Below are positions 1-13,055 of a DNA stretch of 64,000 nt, piece after piece. The notes under the pieces are model-generated. The model made no database searches and had not been told where the DNA came from. It worked only from the letters and a program-made list of their open reading frames with translations. Position 1 is the stretch's first letter. Each line of letters begins with the position of its first letter. Both the position numbers and the translations under genes were made by a program. Source of the stretch: Cloeon dipterum (taxonomy: Eukaryota > Arthropoda > Insecta > Ephemeroptera > Baetidae); the NCBI RefSeq assembly GCF_949628265.1, contig NC_088790.1, positions 15,876,545 through 15,940,544 of the forward strand. The letters run 5' to 3'.

Positions 1-1742
1 GGCCCAATTTACCAATGCTGGCACTTGTTGACGCAAAGGAGGCGTCAAGTCTGGACGGCGAGACATGTGCCTCGTCAATATCAAGTATAGTAACCTCCCT
101 AACCTTTGCAGGCTTTCTGTTCAATGACTGGGTTAGAGAGCTGGAATCCTGCGGTGCACTTGAGGTTGATGGAGCCGAAATGCAAACATCAATGCAAGCC
201 GCTCCGATCCAGCGGCGTTCATTCTCAGATAAAATTTCACCGTCCAAGGAAAACAACTGGAATGACACTTGGGTTAATATACGCATTCCGGTTGTTGTAA
301 AAATAATTTACCTCAACAGTTGGGATGATGCAAGGGTGAAGTCTTCTAGCCACCCGCACTCTGCAATCAGTCATCCTTGTCATAGGGTTACCAGTTAGCC
401 ACAATTTTTGCAGGTGTGGCAGCTTTGACAGCGAAGCCAACACTTTAGGGTCCACCAAACAATTCCAACCGCAGTGGTAGATTTCCAAGTTGGAGAATGC
501 CTCTAGGCCTGAATTCGTTTTAAGATTGCTTTAAAACGGAAATTTAATTTCTCACCGTTCAAATTTTCCAACATATTGTGGGCAATGGCAAAAGATTTTA
601 GAGTCCTGCTCGTGTTTTTGTGCAATCTAGGCACGGCGCAGAGATGATTGTAACTGAGATCTAAGGTCACGAGATTTGGCAGTTGCTCTAGACCATTGGT
701 GTTGGTTATCACATTGTGTCGCAGATCAACTTCCTGAAGAAGTATAGGTGAGCAATGGGCCAAATGTATTGCTATTTTCAGGGTTGCAAAAATCCTTTTT
801 TAAAAAGCACATTATTTATTTTTCTAGGCTAAAAAAATTATGAAAACAGAATTTTCAGTCATGTCTCATTAACCGTAACTTCAGATGGAGAAAGACGGCA
901 TTGAGACCAAATTGCGGACAGTGTGGTGCAACACTAAAAAAAACCCAAAAATGCGCCTTGTTATCAGCTTATTAATTACATAATCAATTTACTCAAGCTC
1001 AAGATTTTTTGAAAAATTGACAAGTATTAAATAGCGATGAAAATTACATCAATACCAAGGAAATGCAACCCTAGGATTTTGTTCCTTCAAAATTACATAC
1101 TTTGAGCGATGTGGCCCATGCTAATGAGGAATCCAAGGCACTTAGGTTGTTGTGTGGCAGTGACAAATTATGCAAATGGGGCCATTCTGTTTGGCCCAGT
1201 AAATCCTCGACCCGTCCGACACTTCTTGAGATTCGAATATACTCTAGCCTTGGCTGAAGCAGTTGCATTCCTGTCACCATGTGCAGTGGAATTCTTTCAA
1301 GGGTCAGTTCTCTGCAAACATGAGGAATGCATGTCAAATTGACAGATGATCCACATAAATATTAACAGCCATTTTGTAAACAAACAAATCCGTCAGATGC
1401 AAATATAAACCTGTCTTACTTGAGATTACGAAATTTTGAGAGGTCAAGGTTTCCCTGCAGCGTGTCTGAGCCGTGTGTCAGCTTGAGAGCCTCAACCCTT
1501 TGAACAAAGTCGTGCAGGAAGTGCAGATCATGCATTTTCGCATTGCTGGAGGAATGGGTGACCACTTGAAAGAGAAGCGAGTCATCATTCATCTGGTCAG
1601 AAGGCGCCGTGATCAGGAAGAAGGCTGCGTTCAACTTCTGTGCGAGCGCAGCTGTCAGTGCTAGACGTTGTCCACCGCTCAGAATCTTGTCCCCGTGCGC
1701 CTTCAGCAGGCTGGACAGCGCCTGCACGTCGCTACCGATCAT
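1..1742 (-). CDS. STK11IP: STK11IP-like leucine-rich repeat protein (LKB1-interacting protein homologue), 3' end outside window
   Basis: STK11IP-family proteins bind the LKB1 kinase and act at lysosomal and cytoplasmic membranes; that role comes from the family, not from this sequence. Visible exons are 1420-1742, 1101-1311, 556-733, 312-508 and 1-256 (open to the window edge), all with GT/AG borders and compatible phases, giving about 388 residues. The ATG at 1742 starts MIGSDVQALSSLL. An N-terminal helical segment of about 108 aa is followed by leucine-rich repeats (LHNLSLPHNNL, LVTLDLSYNHL, LQKLWLTGNPM). The LRR cap leads into LFSLDGEILSENE and then KVREVTILD, resembling the 'LDG...L' and 'VR.A.I' stretches that follow the LRRs in STK11IP. 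Nischarin is the main alternative, but no PX domain precedes the LRRs. The kinase-binding C-terminal half lies outside the window. Confidence 0.72.
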
Positions 1743-4700
1743 TTTGGACAGAACATTCGCTTGCTTTCGCTACAGTTTGTTGCTTTGCGCTTAGGCGATC
1801 AGCTGCTGCTCACAATCAGTTGATGTTGACTAATCAAATCAGTAGCGTAGAAAGTTAAGGAGCCGGAGATCTTCTTAAATACTTTAGAATTGATTGACCC
1901 ATTTAAACATCAAAGCCGTGTTTTAAACAAAAATAATTTCTCCTTACTGAGATTGCTACATGAACTTAGGAATATGCTGAAATATTCACATTTTATTTTG
2001 TAAATTAGTGTGTTGCTTTTAAAAGACTACTTGTAACTATAGTTTCTCGTGACCATGACAGGAGCCATACTAATTTTTTCCAGCCAATCAGATTGAAGGG
2101 AAACAAAGTGATTTCTTATGGTGGTTTAGGAAAAGGAAGTAAACCGAAGACTCAATCAACCAGCAATGCTTAGTTTGTTTTACAGTGCATTGAATTTTAT
2201 CTGAATTCTTCTTAATATTGCACTGTTTAATTATTTGCGAATTTTGACATGACAATCTTATGGTGCACAGTTGCCCTACTAAACTATACATGTGTAGATT
2301 AAGCACACAATTTTAATCTTAAAATTTAATTTAAGAAAAATAAAACTAAATAATATAGAAAACCTACTTTTGTATTATTTTCCAAGCTCAAAAAAATCAG
2401 GAATATATAATTTGAGAAGAATTGGAACTGTTATTCTGTGAATATCTTTACAGAGAAAATATAATATTAATTTATATAATATTGCTTTTTGTTTGTTGGA
2501 TTTAAGAGAACCTATATATGTATTAAATTAATATACCTGTACTCGCTAATCGAAGGGAAAAATGAAACAGCTTTGTTCCTACATAGTAGTATTTTAATGA
2601 AATCAAAAACCATAATATGGCATTATTACAATACATATTTTATGCGTGAAATATATAATAATATTCCATTAAGTCTGAAAGTGTACTGTACATTATAAGC
2701 AATAAATCCGGTACAACTGCTTGATATTCTTAGTTATTGAGGATCTGGCCCTTACCGCGATGCAGCAGGTGCCAAAAAATGGTGATTATGCGGACACGTT
2801 TAGCTTTACTTTATATTAAACCACTTTTAGTTTGAAAATTACTATTACGATTTAAATTTTAAACTGGTTAAATGTTGGGTTAAAATTACTCCAGTAAGTA
2901 TCTTGAATAGAGTTTAATTATGGAATAATAAAATCATACTTATAAAAATTGCCTTCCGCCTAATTAGTGAAGAAATTTGTTGTTACACCGGTACACCAAT
3001 TTGATGAAACAAATCCAAAATTGAATAGTTGAACTCCAAAAATTATGTATTTGACCCGCACCATGGGCTTCACATTAATCCCGAATTTTCACTATATAAG
3101 CACAGCACATCAATAAACCGTTGTTTTGTTGTTATTTAAATAACTCCTTTGATATAAGAGTACTCCTTCATTTTCTTATTGGTGGAAAACGCAAGGTAGA
3201 TTCGAGGAAAATCCTATCCAAGCACACTCGAGAGTAAACATGAAACACAGACGAACTGTTAGTGGCCAACAATTGGAATCCATCAACCTCTTCCATTGAA
3301 ATAGCCACACATTAAAACTGCAAAAGATTTAAGTATGTTTTTCGAACGATTCCTCGGGCTCAATCATATATATTTGAACAAAGCAGGCGAGAAGTGAGTG
3401 GATAATTTGAGCCTCTTGGAATAATAATATGCGCGACCCAAAAACTTATCGAATTGGGACCAAAGATTAAATGTGTGTGTATGTGTGCTCGGTTTCGCAA
3501 AAAAGTCAGTCTATTAAATACAGTAATACATTAATATGTATGCGCGCAAAGTGGAACGAACAAGTGAATTTATCTTGTACCAACTTCACTATTTCTTTCC
3601 GAGGTTTTGTAAATATACCAAAGTGGGCTGATTGGTGAATCTTACAGTTAAATATCATCTTCATAATATAATTTTTTAAGTAGGGGAATAATTATTAAAG
3701 TGTAATATAATAATAGTATTAGGATAGTAACGCGGTAGAGGGGGTGAGATATAATTACATATTAATCATTATATTTCGAGGCACTTATATTGAACACTTA
3801 CATAAATCAAAGGATTTTCAATGCGCGTCATTTCTCACATGTGTGTATTTTCAGCCGCTGTCGAAAATCCGAAAATTTCATGATAACTCCTGTTGCGCCA
3901 AATGGAAAGCTATGTTACGGGCAGTATTGTTTTTGTTACGCGCGTGTGTATGCGTGCTTGACATAATATTTTACGCGTTTCTTAAATTCTTTTAAAAGAC
4001 GGCGCCTAAAGGATGCAGCCAGACCGTCAAATCACATCTAAATTATCTGCTCAGCAGCAACAAAGGACACACAGATAAGGCCTCTAAGCGGAATTAGGGT
4101 TCATTGGTAGTTATGTGTGCACACAACTGCTTCTATGGACAAGTTTGGAGGTGGCAAAAGACGAGATTCATGTTGACTTATCTACCATTCCGATCGCATC
4201 CAGGGGGCAGAGTACCGCAAAAAACTTTACTTCAACCAAAACTGACAGAATATTACGACCTGAAAAAGGGAATGCATTTAATAATTCCAATTGCTGATAA
4301 TTTGGAAAACACGATCTTTGGCAAAAAATTCTTCAAGTCTATATTCAGGCGCAAGAGATGACTCGGCCTCGGCACTCAGAAAATTACTTAGGTTCGTTCG
4401 CTTTCAGTTGCATTGGCTATGACTGCGGGGCCAATCGAGTGAGGTAGACTTCGCGGCTGGATGGCTCAGAAATTATTGCATGTAATAAGTTCTAGTGTGA
4501 GTTATGCGTGCCGCCCCTGCCACCCATTTGGTTCATTCGTTTGTACCTATCAAGCTGGGCAGGGCGGCTAAATAATTTTCCATGCCATTAGCGCGGACAA
4601 ACTAGGTTACAAACAAGGCGAAAAGGAAGCGGAAATCGTTGCAATCGAATATGGCCCTCTTCACAGAACGGGGCTCTATCACAAACAGCAAAAAAGAAAC

Positions 4701-4804
4701 ACATTGGGGCTGCCCCTTGTAGCAGGGCTGCCAGCTGGGACATCACAGACAATATTTTCCTCACGTACGGAACGAGAATCACAAGCGAACTGGGGGGGTG
4801 CTCC
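1743..4804. other. Intergenic: STK11IP 5' flank and makorin 3' flank
   Basis: No convincing gene. The first ~150 bases carry the presumed STK11IP 5' UTR and promoter (GC-richer, 1743-1830). The rest is AT-rich. Around 4130-4350 short coding-looking patches on the + strand are interrupted by stops in every frame and match nothing I recognise. The makorin 3' UTR should occupy roughly 4400-4804; I found no clean AATAAA on the minus strand there. Confidence 0.5.
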
Positions 4805-7800
4805 TTAGTAGAGGTACTCGTAGTCCGAATCAGAGATCTCTGAGTCGGTCATGATTGAGTCGTCAAGGTCGAGCTCATCTAGGTAGAAGAAGTGACTGTC
4901 GTGCTCATCCAGGAAGTCCCACAGAATTATGTGCTGCAAGAGAATCAAAATTAGTTAGAGCAACATTACTTTAAGACAAGATGGGTTATTTTTATTTGTT
5001 TTCTTTGAAATTTCATATTTTAAAGGACTCCAAGAGATTGCAGGGTAGGTAACATGGACACTCTTAGGATTTGGCGTTTTAGTTTAAGCAAAACCATTGA
5101 ATTCGTGTAGCCTTCCCTGATGTAAAACACGTTAAGTGGTGGTTAAGTTTTTATTCTAATTTAAGCGAGTTTTGAGGTATTAATAAAATTACCCAAAATG
5201 TTAAAGTGATTTAAAGTGATAGTTTATTGTATAATTTGGCTGAAATTTGACTTGAAGACATTGTTTATCAGTGGGCTATTTTAACTAATCTGGAAGAAGT
5301 TGAAAATTTCCCAAAAGGTGATTTTAAGTTTTTAAAGACTAATCATAGAACAAAACAAACAAATTTATTAAAAAATTAAGTTAGTTTAAATATTATAAAT
5401 TAAATAATCAAAAACTTCTTAAAGATGGTGGCATTTGGACAGGAAAATAGGTTAAATTTTAATAAAAATTAGCTGGAAGTTAATTTCAGTACTGCTTGCA
5501 TGCAGTACAATAATTGTAAAATATATTCAAATCAAATTATGTCCGTTGCAAACAATGGTGGAAGTTGACTGCCTACTGTCTAAGCTATCCATATGTATTT
5601 CAATCTAACCTGCATGAGGTCGACTTCTCCATCAGCGCCGTTGCGCCTTCTAGCCCTTGTTGGGGGTCCAACGTCTACGTGGGTTCCATTGGGAAGGTTG
5701 TGCTGGTAGAAGCATTTGTTGCCGAAAGGACACTTGCCCTCGCCACGCTTGAAATATTTGCAGTCCTTGTTCCTAGGGAAAGAAAAAAAGCGTCATTCAT
5801 TACTAACATTCCTTCATTTTCATGAGCAACACTCACTGCATGGCGAGCTTGTAGTCATTGATGAGCTTGTCCTTCTCCTCCTTGGTCTCAACCCAGTAAA
5901 CGCTAGGACACACAAAGTCCGAGGCGGTTCGGCACTCCGGACAGCCCCTGAAATGGCAATTGTTTATTTCCCCTGTCATATGTGCTCTATGACACAATCA
6001 AAACGTTACCTTGTGATGTTGTTTTCAAAATTCTTGGCTTGTCTCCAGGTACGAATGCAGTTAAGGCAGAAGCAATGGTTGCAGTTGGGCAAAATACCAA
6101 AGCGCTGCTCTCTTGGAGACTTCTCAACTATGGTTTCAAAGCAAATACCGCACATCTTGTCTTTGGAGCGAGCGACGGCGAATGACAGCTCCATGTCTTT
6201 CTCATGTTGCTTGATACATTCCTGAAAGAAAAGAGGAATAAGTTAGTGAAGATAATTTGTTTTCTGGAAGGAAAATGAAAAATAAATATATCTATAGAGC
6301 TCCCCATCGATTTTACTGTCCGATAAAAAAATCGGAAGGTTTTTTCCATTTAGAGGTGAAACATAGTTGGAAAAGGTCAACCGATAAGTTGATTGTCTCT
6401 AGAGAGGTGATCAAACAAAATAATTTGGATTTAACTAAATCCGAAAATTTCCTAACTTACAAGGGCAGAATGTCACGGAAAAACACCACTTGTTTCATAT
6501 TCGATTATCTCAGCTTCCAGAAAAGCAAATGAGACCACAAAATAAACGCCAGTATAGCGCTAATTAATTGGACAACAAATCAGCAACTAGAGTAGAGGTG
6601 ATAAGTCAAAGGCCACTATAATTTTGCCGTGCTTTTGCGTCAGTTGCATCGCACTGAACACGAAAAAAGTTCTAAATAAAATAGTATTAACGCAGATTTG
6701 ATAATTTTTGCAATATAGAAATTTCTTGAGAAAAATTCATTCGATGTTTGCGGCATAGTGGAAATTGATTAACAGACTTTCATCCTCGTTGAAATTCAAA
6801 GTTTTTTTTAATGAAACTTATTCAGTTTTGGCGAATCCAGTCCCCCTATTTAATACAAATCATTATCTGGTTGAGTTTAAGCAAGTTTAATTAAATAAAT
6901 ATTAATTTCAATAATAATGAAGTCTGTTAATCATAAATAAATTTGATTGTTTTCCAGTTGTTTTCGAAATTACTTGTACAAGAGACTAAAAACGTGGTTT
7001 TTCAGGCACTAAATGGTAGGACTAATTAAAAAATATTTTTTGAGAAGATTTAAACGCGTTTGAGAAGATTGGGTAAATAATAATTGTATTGTGGCTGCCT
7101 CTTGGCCTAGCCAACCTGTGTGTGAGAGAAATCCCCCTGAATCTAGCGCTGCGCTTGCGCTAGCACCAGCTCTTACTTTTTCATTAGCATGACAGCATTC
7201 AAACTAGCACGGTGTGCGTAACGTCTAGCTCCAGCATTTGAGGCAAAGAATTGGTTAAATAGGAAACTATTGGTGAAGAGAATTGTGTTTGCGTTGTATG
7301 TTTGAGTTGAATCCTTGCGGGGTAAGAAAATTTGTGAGGAAAATTGTTCTTGTATTGTTTTATTTGATAAACGATTTATTTTCGACGCCAAATTAAATTA
7401 TAATCTGTAAAATATCTATGCTTCTTCATAAAATCATTTGGATATATTTGCTCTTGTTATTTATGATATATTATGTTACTTATTTTTGTATGACGACCCC
7501 AACAATAACAATTATTAGGGACTTTATTAAGTTGTGGTGGGGGTTTTAATTGATTAGTCAACCCTCAGAGTTTCAGGGGTGGTTTCTTGGGCTGTAATAA
7601 ATTTTTAGGCGTTCACGGTATCATTTCTTAGTTTTCCCCATCATCATCTTGAATATAAAATCAATATCAATTTATCTCTTAGGCCAAAAAACCTATTGGC
7701 CACAAAACAAGATTACTTTGAACTTCATGCTTGGATTTGAGCAGTTTTGAACCTTAAAATTTTAGTGCATCACTTTACTTTGCAATTTTAACCGTTAACG

Positions 7801-10144
7801 ATCAAGATATTAAACTTGAATTTTTAACAATGTTTAAATCTGGTGTTTATAATATTTTCCCATTACCTTCCTGATGCTACGATAAAATTAGATTTGAAAT
7901 CCCCCATAGAGTAGGACAATTTAAAGTTATGAAAGTTAAATTTAAAATTAGAATTTGTTCAGCGTTTCTTGGTGAGTGCATATCAAATTAGCTCAAGAGA
8001 AAGTTAGATTGTAAAGTCTGATATTATTTAAACACATTGATGAGATTCATAACTCACTGAAGTGTGCTTTTTCCTCTGATCCTCGTTGAAGGGATGCAAA
8101 CTGAACTTGCAGCACAGCTCGCAGAATTCGCCGTGCACGTAGACGCAGTCCTGTCCATCTGGGCAAGGAAGACAGTCTTCATGGATCACGCAGAGAGCGG
8201 CGTCCTCAGCCGCCTTGGTTCTTTTGACATTGAGTGCGTCAGCGTAGGACACTGGTATTCTTGGTGGTGTCTTCGGCACAAATTCAGGCGCCGCGGCCCA
8301 ATGCGTGGGAGAAATTGAGCTGCCAGCGCCTTTGTTCTCCTGACCCCGGCCTCTCCTGTTATTTGGTCTGAAACTGATAGTTAACATTTTCGTTAGTTTA
8401 ACTATTATTTGTTTTTCGTTTTAAACCCTGTCTGAGGACCGGGAAGGGCGCGCACTGTGCTAGCATGAATGCTTAAACCCGGGTCCCAATAACACCACAA
8501 ACAGATGACATGGGCGCACTGAAGAGCCAATTGCCTCCGCACCAAGGACTCTTATGAAACGCTAGAAATTCGTCCTGTGATGCCAAATCACGCATGCTGG
8601 AAAGGTGCAAATCAGCAAGTAGCGAGTTTGCCTAGAGCTATGCAGTCTGCAGGGAGGCTATCCAGGTGGTCACCCATCCCTCTACCACTATAGGCATGTT
8701 GCTTAACTTCGGTGACAAGAACCAGTGAATCCAACATGCTACACCCTAGACATTTTTTTATTTAATTAGAGAGTAAGAAAAATTTATTCGATAAATTTAC
8801 ATTACAATGAATCATAAATGAAGGGAAAAAAATTTTTAACCTAGAGTGCCTGATGTTTAAAGACTCGACAAATATATTCAAAATTTTCAAATTATTGTCT
8901 CGCAAAGAATAATAGTTTATAAGAATCTACTGAAACGTTGGCCAATGAATTCCAAGGATCATGTCTCAAGATACCAAAAAGTCCGAATTTAAATATAAAA
9001 AGGGTAAAAATGAGATCACATACCATGACCTACACCAAAGTCTTCTAGGGCTTGCCTTTTAAATTTGTCTTTGTAATAAATAAATTGGTCTTTTAAAGAA
9101 ATATAACGTGGAGTTATTTTTTGCTCCTTTTTGTCAGACATTCTTTAACACAGAATTAAGATATTTAGGTGGCCAGATGAACAGCTCGACCCCCATCAAC
9201 CTGATGAATATTTTGCTCATTCAATTTTACATAAATAGAATTTCAGGGCTATAAAGGATTGTTAAAGTTGCGTTATGAGATTAAAATTTAGGAAATTTAA
9301 CCCCTCGTTTCATCAACCAAAAACTAAATTTCTGTCACAACGTAAAAAATCCACAAAAGATTTTACGCAATGGGAATATTGCTACAAAATACTGAAATTC
9401 TTTGAATATCTCAGTTTAACCTTTCCTTTCTCTTTAAGTATGCTGTTAATTTCATTCAAACGCATTTGTTTGTCTTCTTAACATTCTCATCTTACTCAAG
9501 ATTAGTTCAAAACGGGCTTTTAAATGGCGAACCTTTGTTTTCGGTGGTTTTCAGTCAGTGGAAAGCGTCTGTTATCTGCATTACTGCTGGAAGAGGAACT
9601 GGCGGTGTTTCTGCCGCGGTTGTTCTCCTGATTCCGCCGGCTTGTCTGTTGTTGTCGCGCGATCGACGCTGCTCCCAGGGAATCGTCGTCGTCGTCGTCC
9701 TCGCTGCGAGGTCCACTCGTGTGAATATTTCTGCAAAGACACAATGCCATGGTTGTGGTGTTTAGCCATGAAGACAGGTGGTGCTTACCTGCATTGTATG
9801 CCGAACATGCAGCGGCCCTCGAGAAAGTACCTGCAGGGGACAGGACCGGACCGCGCGACGTGAGGGAATGGGCAGCTGTCTCCCTGTCGGCACGAGCCGT
9901 TGTTTGAGAAAAACCTGAAGATAAACAGACAAAGAGTCATCATTAGTCGGCGTTCACGGCATTTTACACGACGTGGCAGATAGCCAATTTAGGCAGCGAT
10001 TTGCAACCCTGGGGGTGGAAAGGGTCAGGGGTTGGTTAAAGCATCTCGGGCTTTATAATCCTGACGTTATAGTCCACCGACAGGCAATCATTCTTGCCGA
10101 GTATCGTACCTGCACGGAGCCAAGGGCCTCCGCTCCGCAGCCAT
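4805..10144 (-). CDS. Mkrn1: Makorin RING-finger E3 ubiquitin ligase (CCCH zinc fingers + RING)
   Basis: Makorins are ribonucleoprotein-associated E3 ubiquitin ligases. Eight exons: 10110-10144, 9789-9914, 9533-9730, 8058-8373, 6010-6221, 5837-5947, 5610-5772 and 4805-4933. They total 1290 nt with consistent phases, predicting 429 aa. Exon 1 encodes only [11 protein letters not shown] plus two bases of the next codon. Exon 2 carries an N-terminal CCCH finger (C-x8-C-x5-C-x3-H, ending CPFPH) and the start of a second ([15 protein letters not shown]). Exon 4 has the makorin Cys-His motif ([12 protein letters not shown]...H). Exon 5 has [17 protein letters not shown]-like family sequence and the RING (CGICFE...CNHCFCLNC), completed by CPEC in exon 6. 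Exon 7 has a further CCCH finger ([21 protein letters not shown]). The C-terminus is acidic, as in MKRN1. The exon 3 donor (AAAG/GTTCGC) is weak and chosen by phase; exon 4 may start 6 nt later at 8367. Confidence 0.93.
8405..8755 (-). repeat. 5S rRNA-like SINE (SINE3-type) in makorin intron 3
   Basis: Read on the minus strand from about 8755, this stretch resembles 5S rRNA. It contains TTCTTGTCACCGAAGTTAAG, matching the arthropod 5S segment around box A, followed by GATGGGTGACCACCTGG, which matches the intermediate element and box C. The 5S-like head of about 115 nt continues into unrelated sequence and ends near 8405 in an A-rich tail (AAAACGAAAAACAAATAATAG). A 5S head, unrelated body and A-rich end is the layout of SINE3-type retroposons. 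An isolated 5S pseudogene is the alternative. I did not find target-site duplications. Confidence 0.6.
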
Positions 10145-10445
10145 GTTGACGGGGCGGCGGTTTTTTCCGATTTCTACGGCCTAAATCGACCGTGTGGGTG
10201 CTGAGGTTCAGTCGGGCACGCTACCACGGTCCTGGCTTGTCAGGTTACGGTAAGGTCCGATGGACAAAAAGCGTTAGGAAGGTTGCTTTCGTCGGGTAAG
10301 AGAAGGCCGACGAGGTTCCAAGACGGGCTGAATACTCAATTTCGATAGGCACGGAGCAGAATGACAGCCGCCATTACGGTGGGCGCGGACACGACCGAAC
10401 AACCGCGCAAAGAGCCGAACTTGGTGGCAAGCTTTATGCTGCTCC
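10145..10445 (-). promoter_or_regulatory. CpG-rich makorin 5' region
   Basis: A GC- and CpG-rich block surrounds exon 1 and extends about 300 bases upstream of the makorin ATG, ending abruptly at AT-rich sequence near 10450. No clear TATA box is visible, as expected for a housekeeping gene. The 5' UTR and start site are inferred to lie here. Confidence 0.5.
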
Positions 10446-10449
10446 TGCT

Positions 10450-11415
10450 ATCATAAATAGTGGTACATTATTGTGATGAGATGTACGCGTATAATACTGT
10501 ATTATAATTATAATAATATCATATTAATACAACAGTACATTATATTTGTGTATTATATATGGTTTTTGTTATAACAATAACCATGAAAATTTTTATAATT
10601 TGTCAACAATTAATAAACCCCTTATCTCCATCAAGGCGGGAAGGGCGAGAAGGAACGATGTTTGAATTAAGAAGTCCTTTAAAATTTAATTATATAATTT
10701 ATTAAACGCAATTAAGCGTGCAACACAACTTGTAAGCCAACAGTCGTTTTTTTATCAATTTTACAACTCTTTGCTAATAATTATGATAACATACATACAT
10801 TTAAATTAATAATTTTATCCCAAATTATTTACTTGCGTTTTATTCCTTTTTTAAAGTCTTATCATGTGTTTAAAACATTTTTAACCCAAAAATTATCATC
10901 TGCTTGAATTGAATGACAGTCCTTACAATATTTTTTGATATTCCTATAAACGTAAAAACACGTAATTTACGTAATTCAATTTACCGGGAATTTCGGATTA
11001 TTTAATTTATCAAAATTCCATCACTCCTCTCGAAAATTGCCTGCATTGCCCCTCCCTGGTGTATATATTGTATAATCATTTTAATAATATCTTTTTTAAT
11101 GAAACAAAAACCACTGCTTTTTTGTAACTAGGCAGCATTTGAAACACACGTACAGCGCTGGTTGCATAACGCTCGCACTCTCTAAAAACCTCGTGGGGGT
11201 CGCATCTGCATGCCACAATCCATGAGATACCAGCCTCATCCGAGATAATTATTTGACGGTGAATTTCTCGGATTTTTGGTCTAGTAAATACCATGTAACC
11301 AAACCCGAAAGTGAAGAAAATTGCGGCTTCCAGTTATTTTAAGGTTTATGTTTATCACGTTAGTTCAATTGATAAAAAAAATTACGGTAAAATGAAATTT
11401 TTGACAAAATGACAA
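10450..11415. other. AT-rich intergenic spacer
   Basis: Very AT-rich sequence with no gene. It contains one copy of a dispersed repeat at 11129-11297 (listed separately). Confidence 0.5.
11129..11297. repeat. Dispersed repeat, copy 1
   Basis: About 170 bases related to 18641-18824 in the same orientation. Shared blocks include GAAACACACG, ACAGCGCTGGTTGCATAAC, CACTCTCTAA, GGGGGTCGCA and GAATTTCTC. Copy 2 has extra sequence after GGGGGTCGCA. No ends or target duplication could be fixed, so the class is unknown. Confidence 0.65.
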
Positions 11416-12581
11416 TTAAAATTCCCAATGAGGTGCATCAGTTTTGGCTTTACATTCTGCCACAACTGATGAAGGAAACCGGCAGAAGACATCAACTTCG
11501 TACAGCAGCTCCTCAGTAACGGGCGCTGCATGCAAATTCGGTTCAGGGCCGGGCAATGATATCAGCATCATTGGGCTCTGTTGGGTTGTGCCGTTCACTG
11601 TAATCTCGGATGGAACTGCAACTCTCTCAAAGAAATCTAAAGGGTTGACATCGCTGCGACACCAAACGTAAGTGCCGTCCCATGAAGCGTACGCTTGGTC
11701 CCATATGATTATTAAGTTTGGCGCCACACCTATTAGCTGAATGTCAATTTCACTTTCAGAGAGAGGAAAAATAATATACCTCTAAAATACAAGTACAAAA
11801 GTTCAAACTCTTCCTTGCTTGTGGCGTAGGGTAGTGATCCTCTTCTGTCTAAGCAGGCCATAACTGATGACGTTTCCATCTTGAAAATATCCAATTTCAA
11901 AAACGATAAAACAATAATTATTGTTAACAAAAGTATACTTTTTTGATATTGATAGTTCCTTGTGTAACGTAGATAATTCCAGATGTACTTTCAATGTTGG
12001 TCACAAAATTAGCTGTGTACATTTGATAGTAAAATGTGAAAGTCAAAATTAGTAGACCTAAAAAATGATCAAACCCACGAGGTATGCAGAATTTCCTACT
12101 CTGAAGAAAGCCTCTGAATGTCTGGCAGTCTGAGACTAACTCTCTCTCCGCTGGAATTGCTGTCAACGGCTTTTCAAAAAAAAAAATAATAATAAATAAA
12201 ACATTTTGAACTTTAAAGAGTTAAAGTACCTCTAGCTGGAAATTATAAGAGTTCCAAAAGCGATCAAGCCCGTTTGACTTGAGGAGGCACTGCAGAAAAT
12301 CAAAAGCGAAAATATCCTGGTTTTTCTCTAAGCGAAAAAAAAACAAATTCCATCCAGAATTGAAACAATAAAAGCCATAAATACTTTCAATGCTCCTACA
12401 GTTGAAAAGACTGTTGATCATATCAGTGGCAAGTTGAAAGTGGGCAGAGAAGTGGTCATCAAACAGGTCATGCATTAAATTAAAACCGAGAGCCATATTC
12501 TTCTTCATGCTGTATTTAATTCCAAGCGATTCCATAATTTTCATTTTTTCCGTTCTTGATTGATTGAATGCTTCTTCGTCA
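11416..12581 (-). CDS. Divergent C-type-lectin-like gene Z (5' end incomplete)
   Basis: Phase-consistent exons: 12230-12581, 12079-12169, 11939-12012, 11780-11879 and 11416-11729 (TAA stop at 11416). The first encodes about 117 aa, mostly predicted helical, including MALGFNLMHDLFDDHFSAHF. The second is a short cysteine linker (DCQTFRGF...FC). The third ends in a strand region (GIIYVTQGTINIKK). The last two form a divergent C-type lectin domain: MACLDRRGSLPYATSKEEFE, then WDGTYVWC and cysteines near the end. It lacks EPN/QPD and WND calcium-sugar motifs, so carbohydrate binding cannot be inferred. Exon 12230-12581 needs an upstream exon ending in phase 2, which I could not identify. A possible upstream exon is listed at 12750-12920. 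Confidence 0.6.
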
Positions 12582-12749
12582 CTACAAATTATATAAAATC
12601 AAAATAACAGTTACAACTACTAGATTTATTACATGGGAAAAAACATCCTAGACATCATATTGAAATATACGTGATCATTAATTTTCGTCGAGTTGTACAC
12701 CTAAATCAAATCTACAATTTTTCATTTTGAGTAGTTTTTAATGATTTAC

Positions 12750-12920
12750 TATTCCAATGTGTTCCGCTAGGCATTGTATCATTTGCTAAAATTAAACTTA
12801 TTGTGAGAGATCTAATGTCATTGTTATTTTTGTATACTTTCGCTCGAAAGCTAGTCTTCGTAAAATCTCCAGTTTCCCAGATTTGGTTTGATTCATCTTT
12901 AAATTTGCAAAATTTATTAC
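12750..12920 (-). CDS. Possible additional exon of lectin gene Z
   Basis: An open stretch with plausible acceptor (AAATAAAG/GT) and donor (AATA/GTAAATC) sites. It encodes about 56 residues with alternating hydrophobics (RSLTISLILANDTMPSG), loosely like the N-terminal domain of lectin gene Y. Its phase does not join directly to the 12230-12581 exon, so a further exon is missing or this is a relic. Confidence 0.3.
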
Positions 12921-13055
12921 CTTTATTTACCTTTCACTATAGATAAGTTATCATACCTTCTTTAACGTTAAAACTCAGTCTGCAAAAGTGTGAATGCATC
13001 ATCGATTTGTACCCCACTCCTGATACTGCCTGATCATAAATATATCAATGTAAAA

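Noticed and set aside
4104-4361. Coding-looking sequence 3' of makorin
   Set aside because: All frames are interrupted and no family is recognisable.
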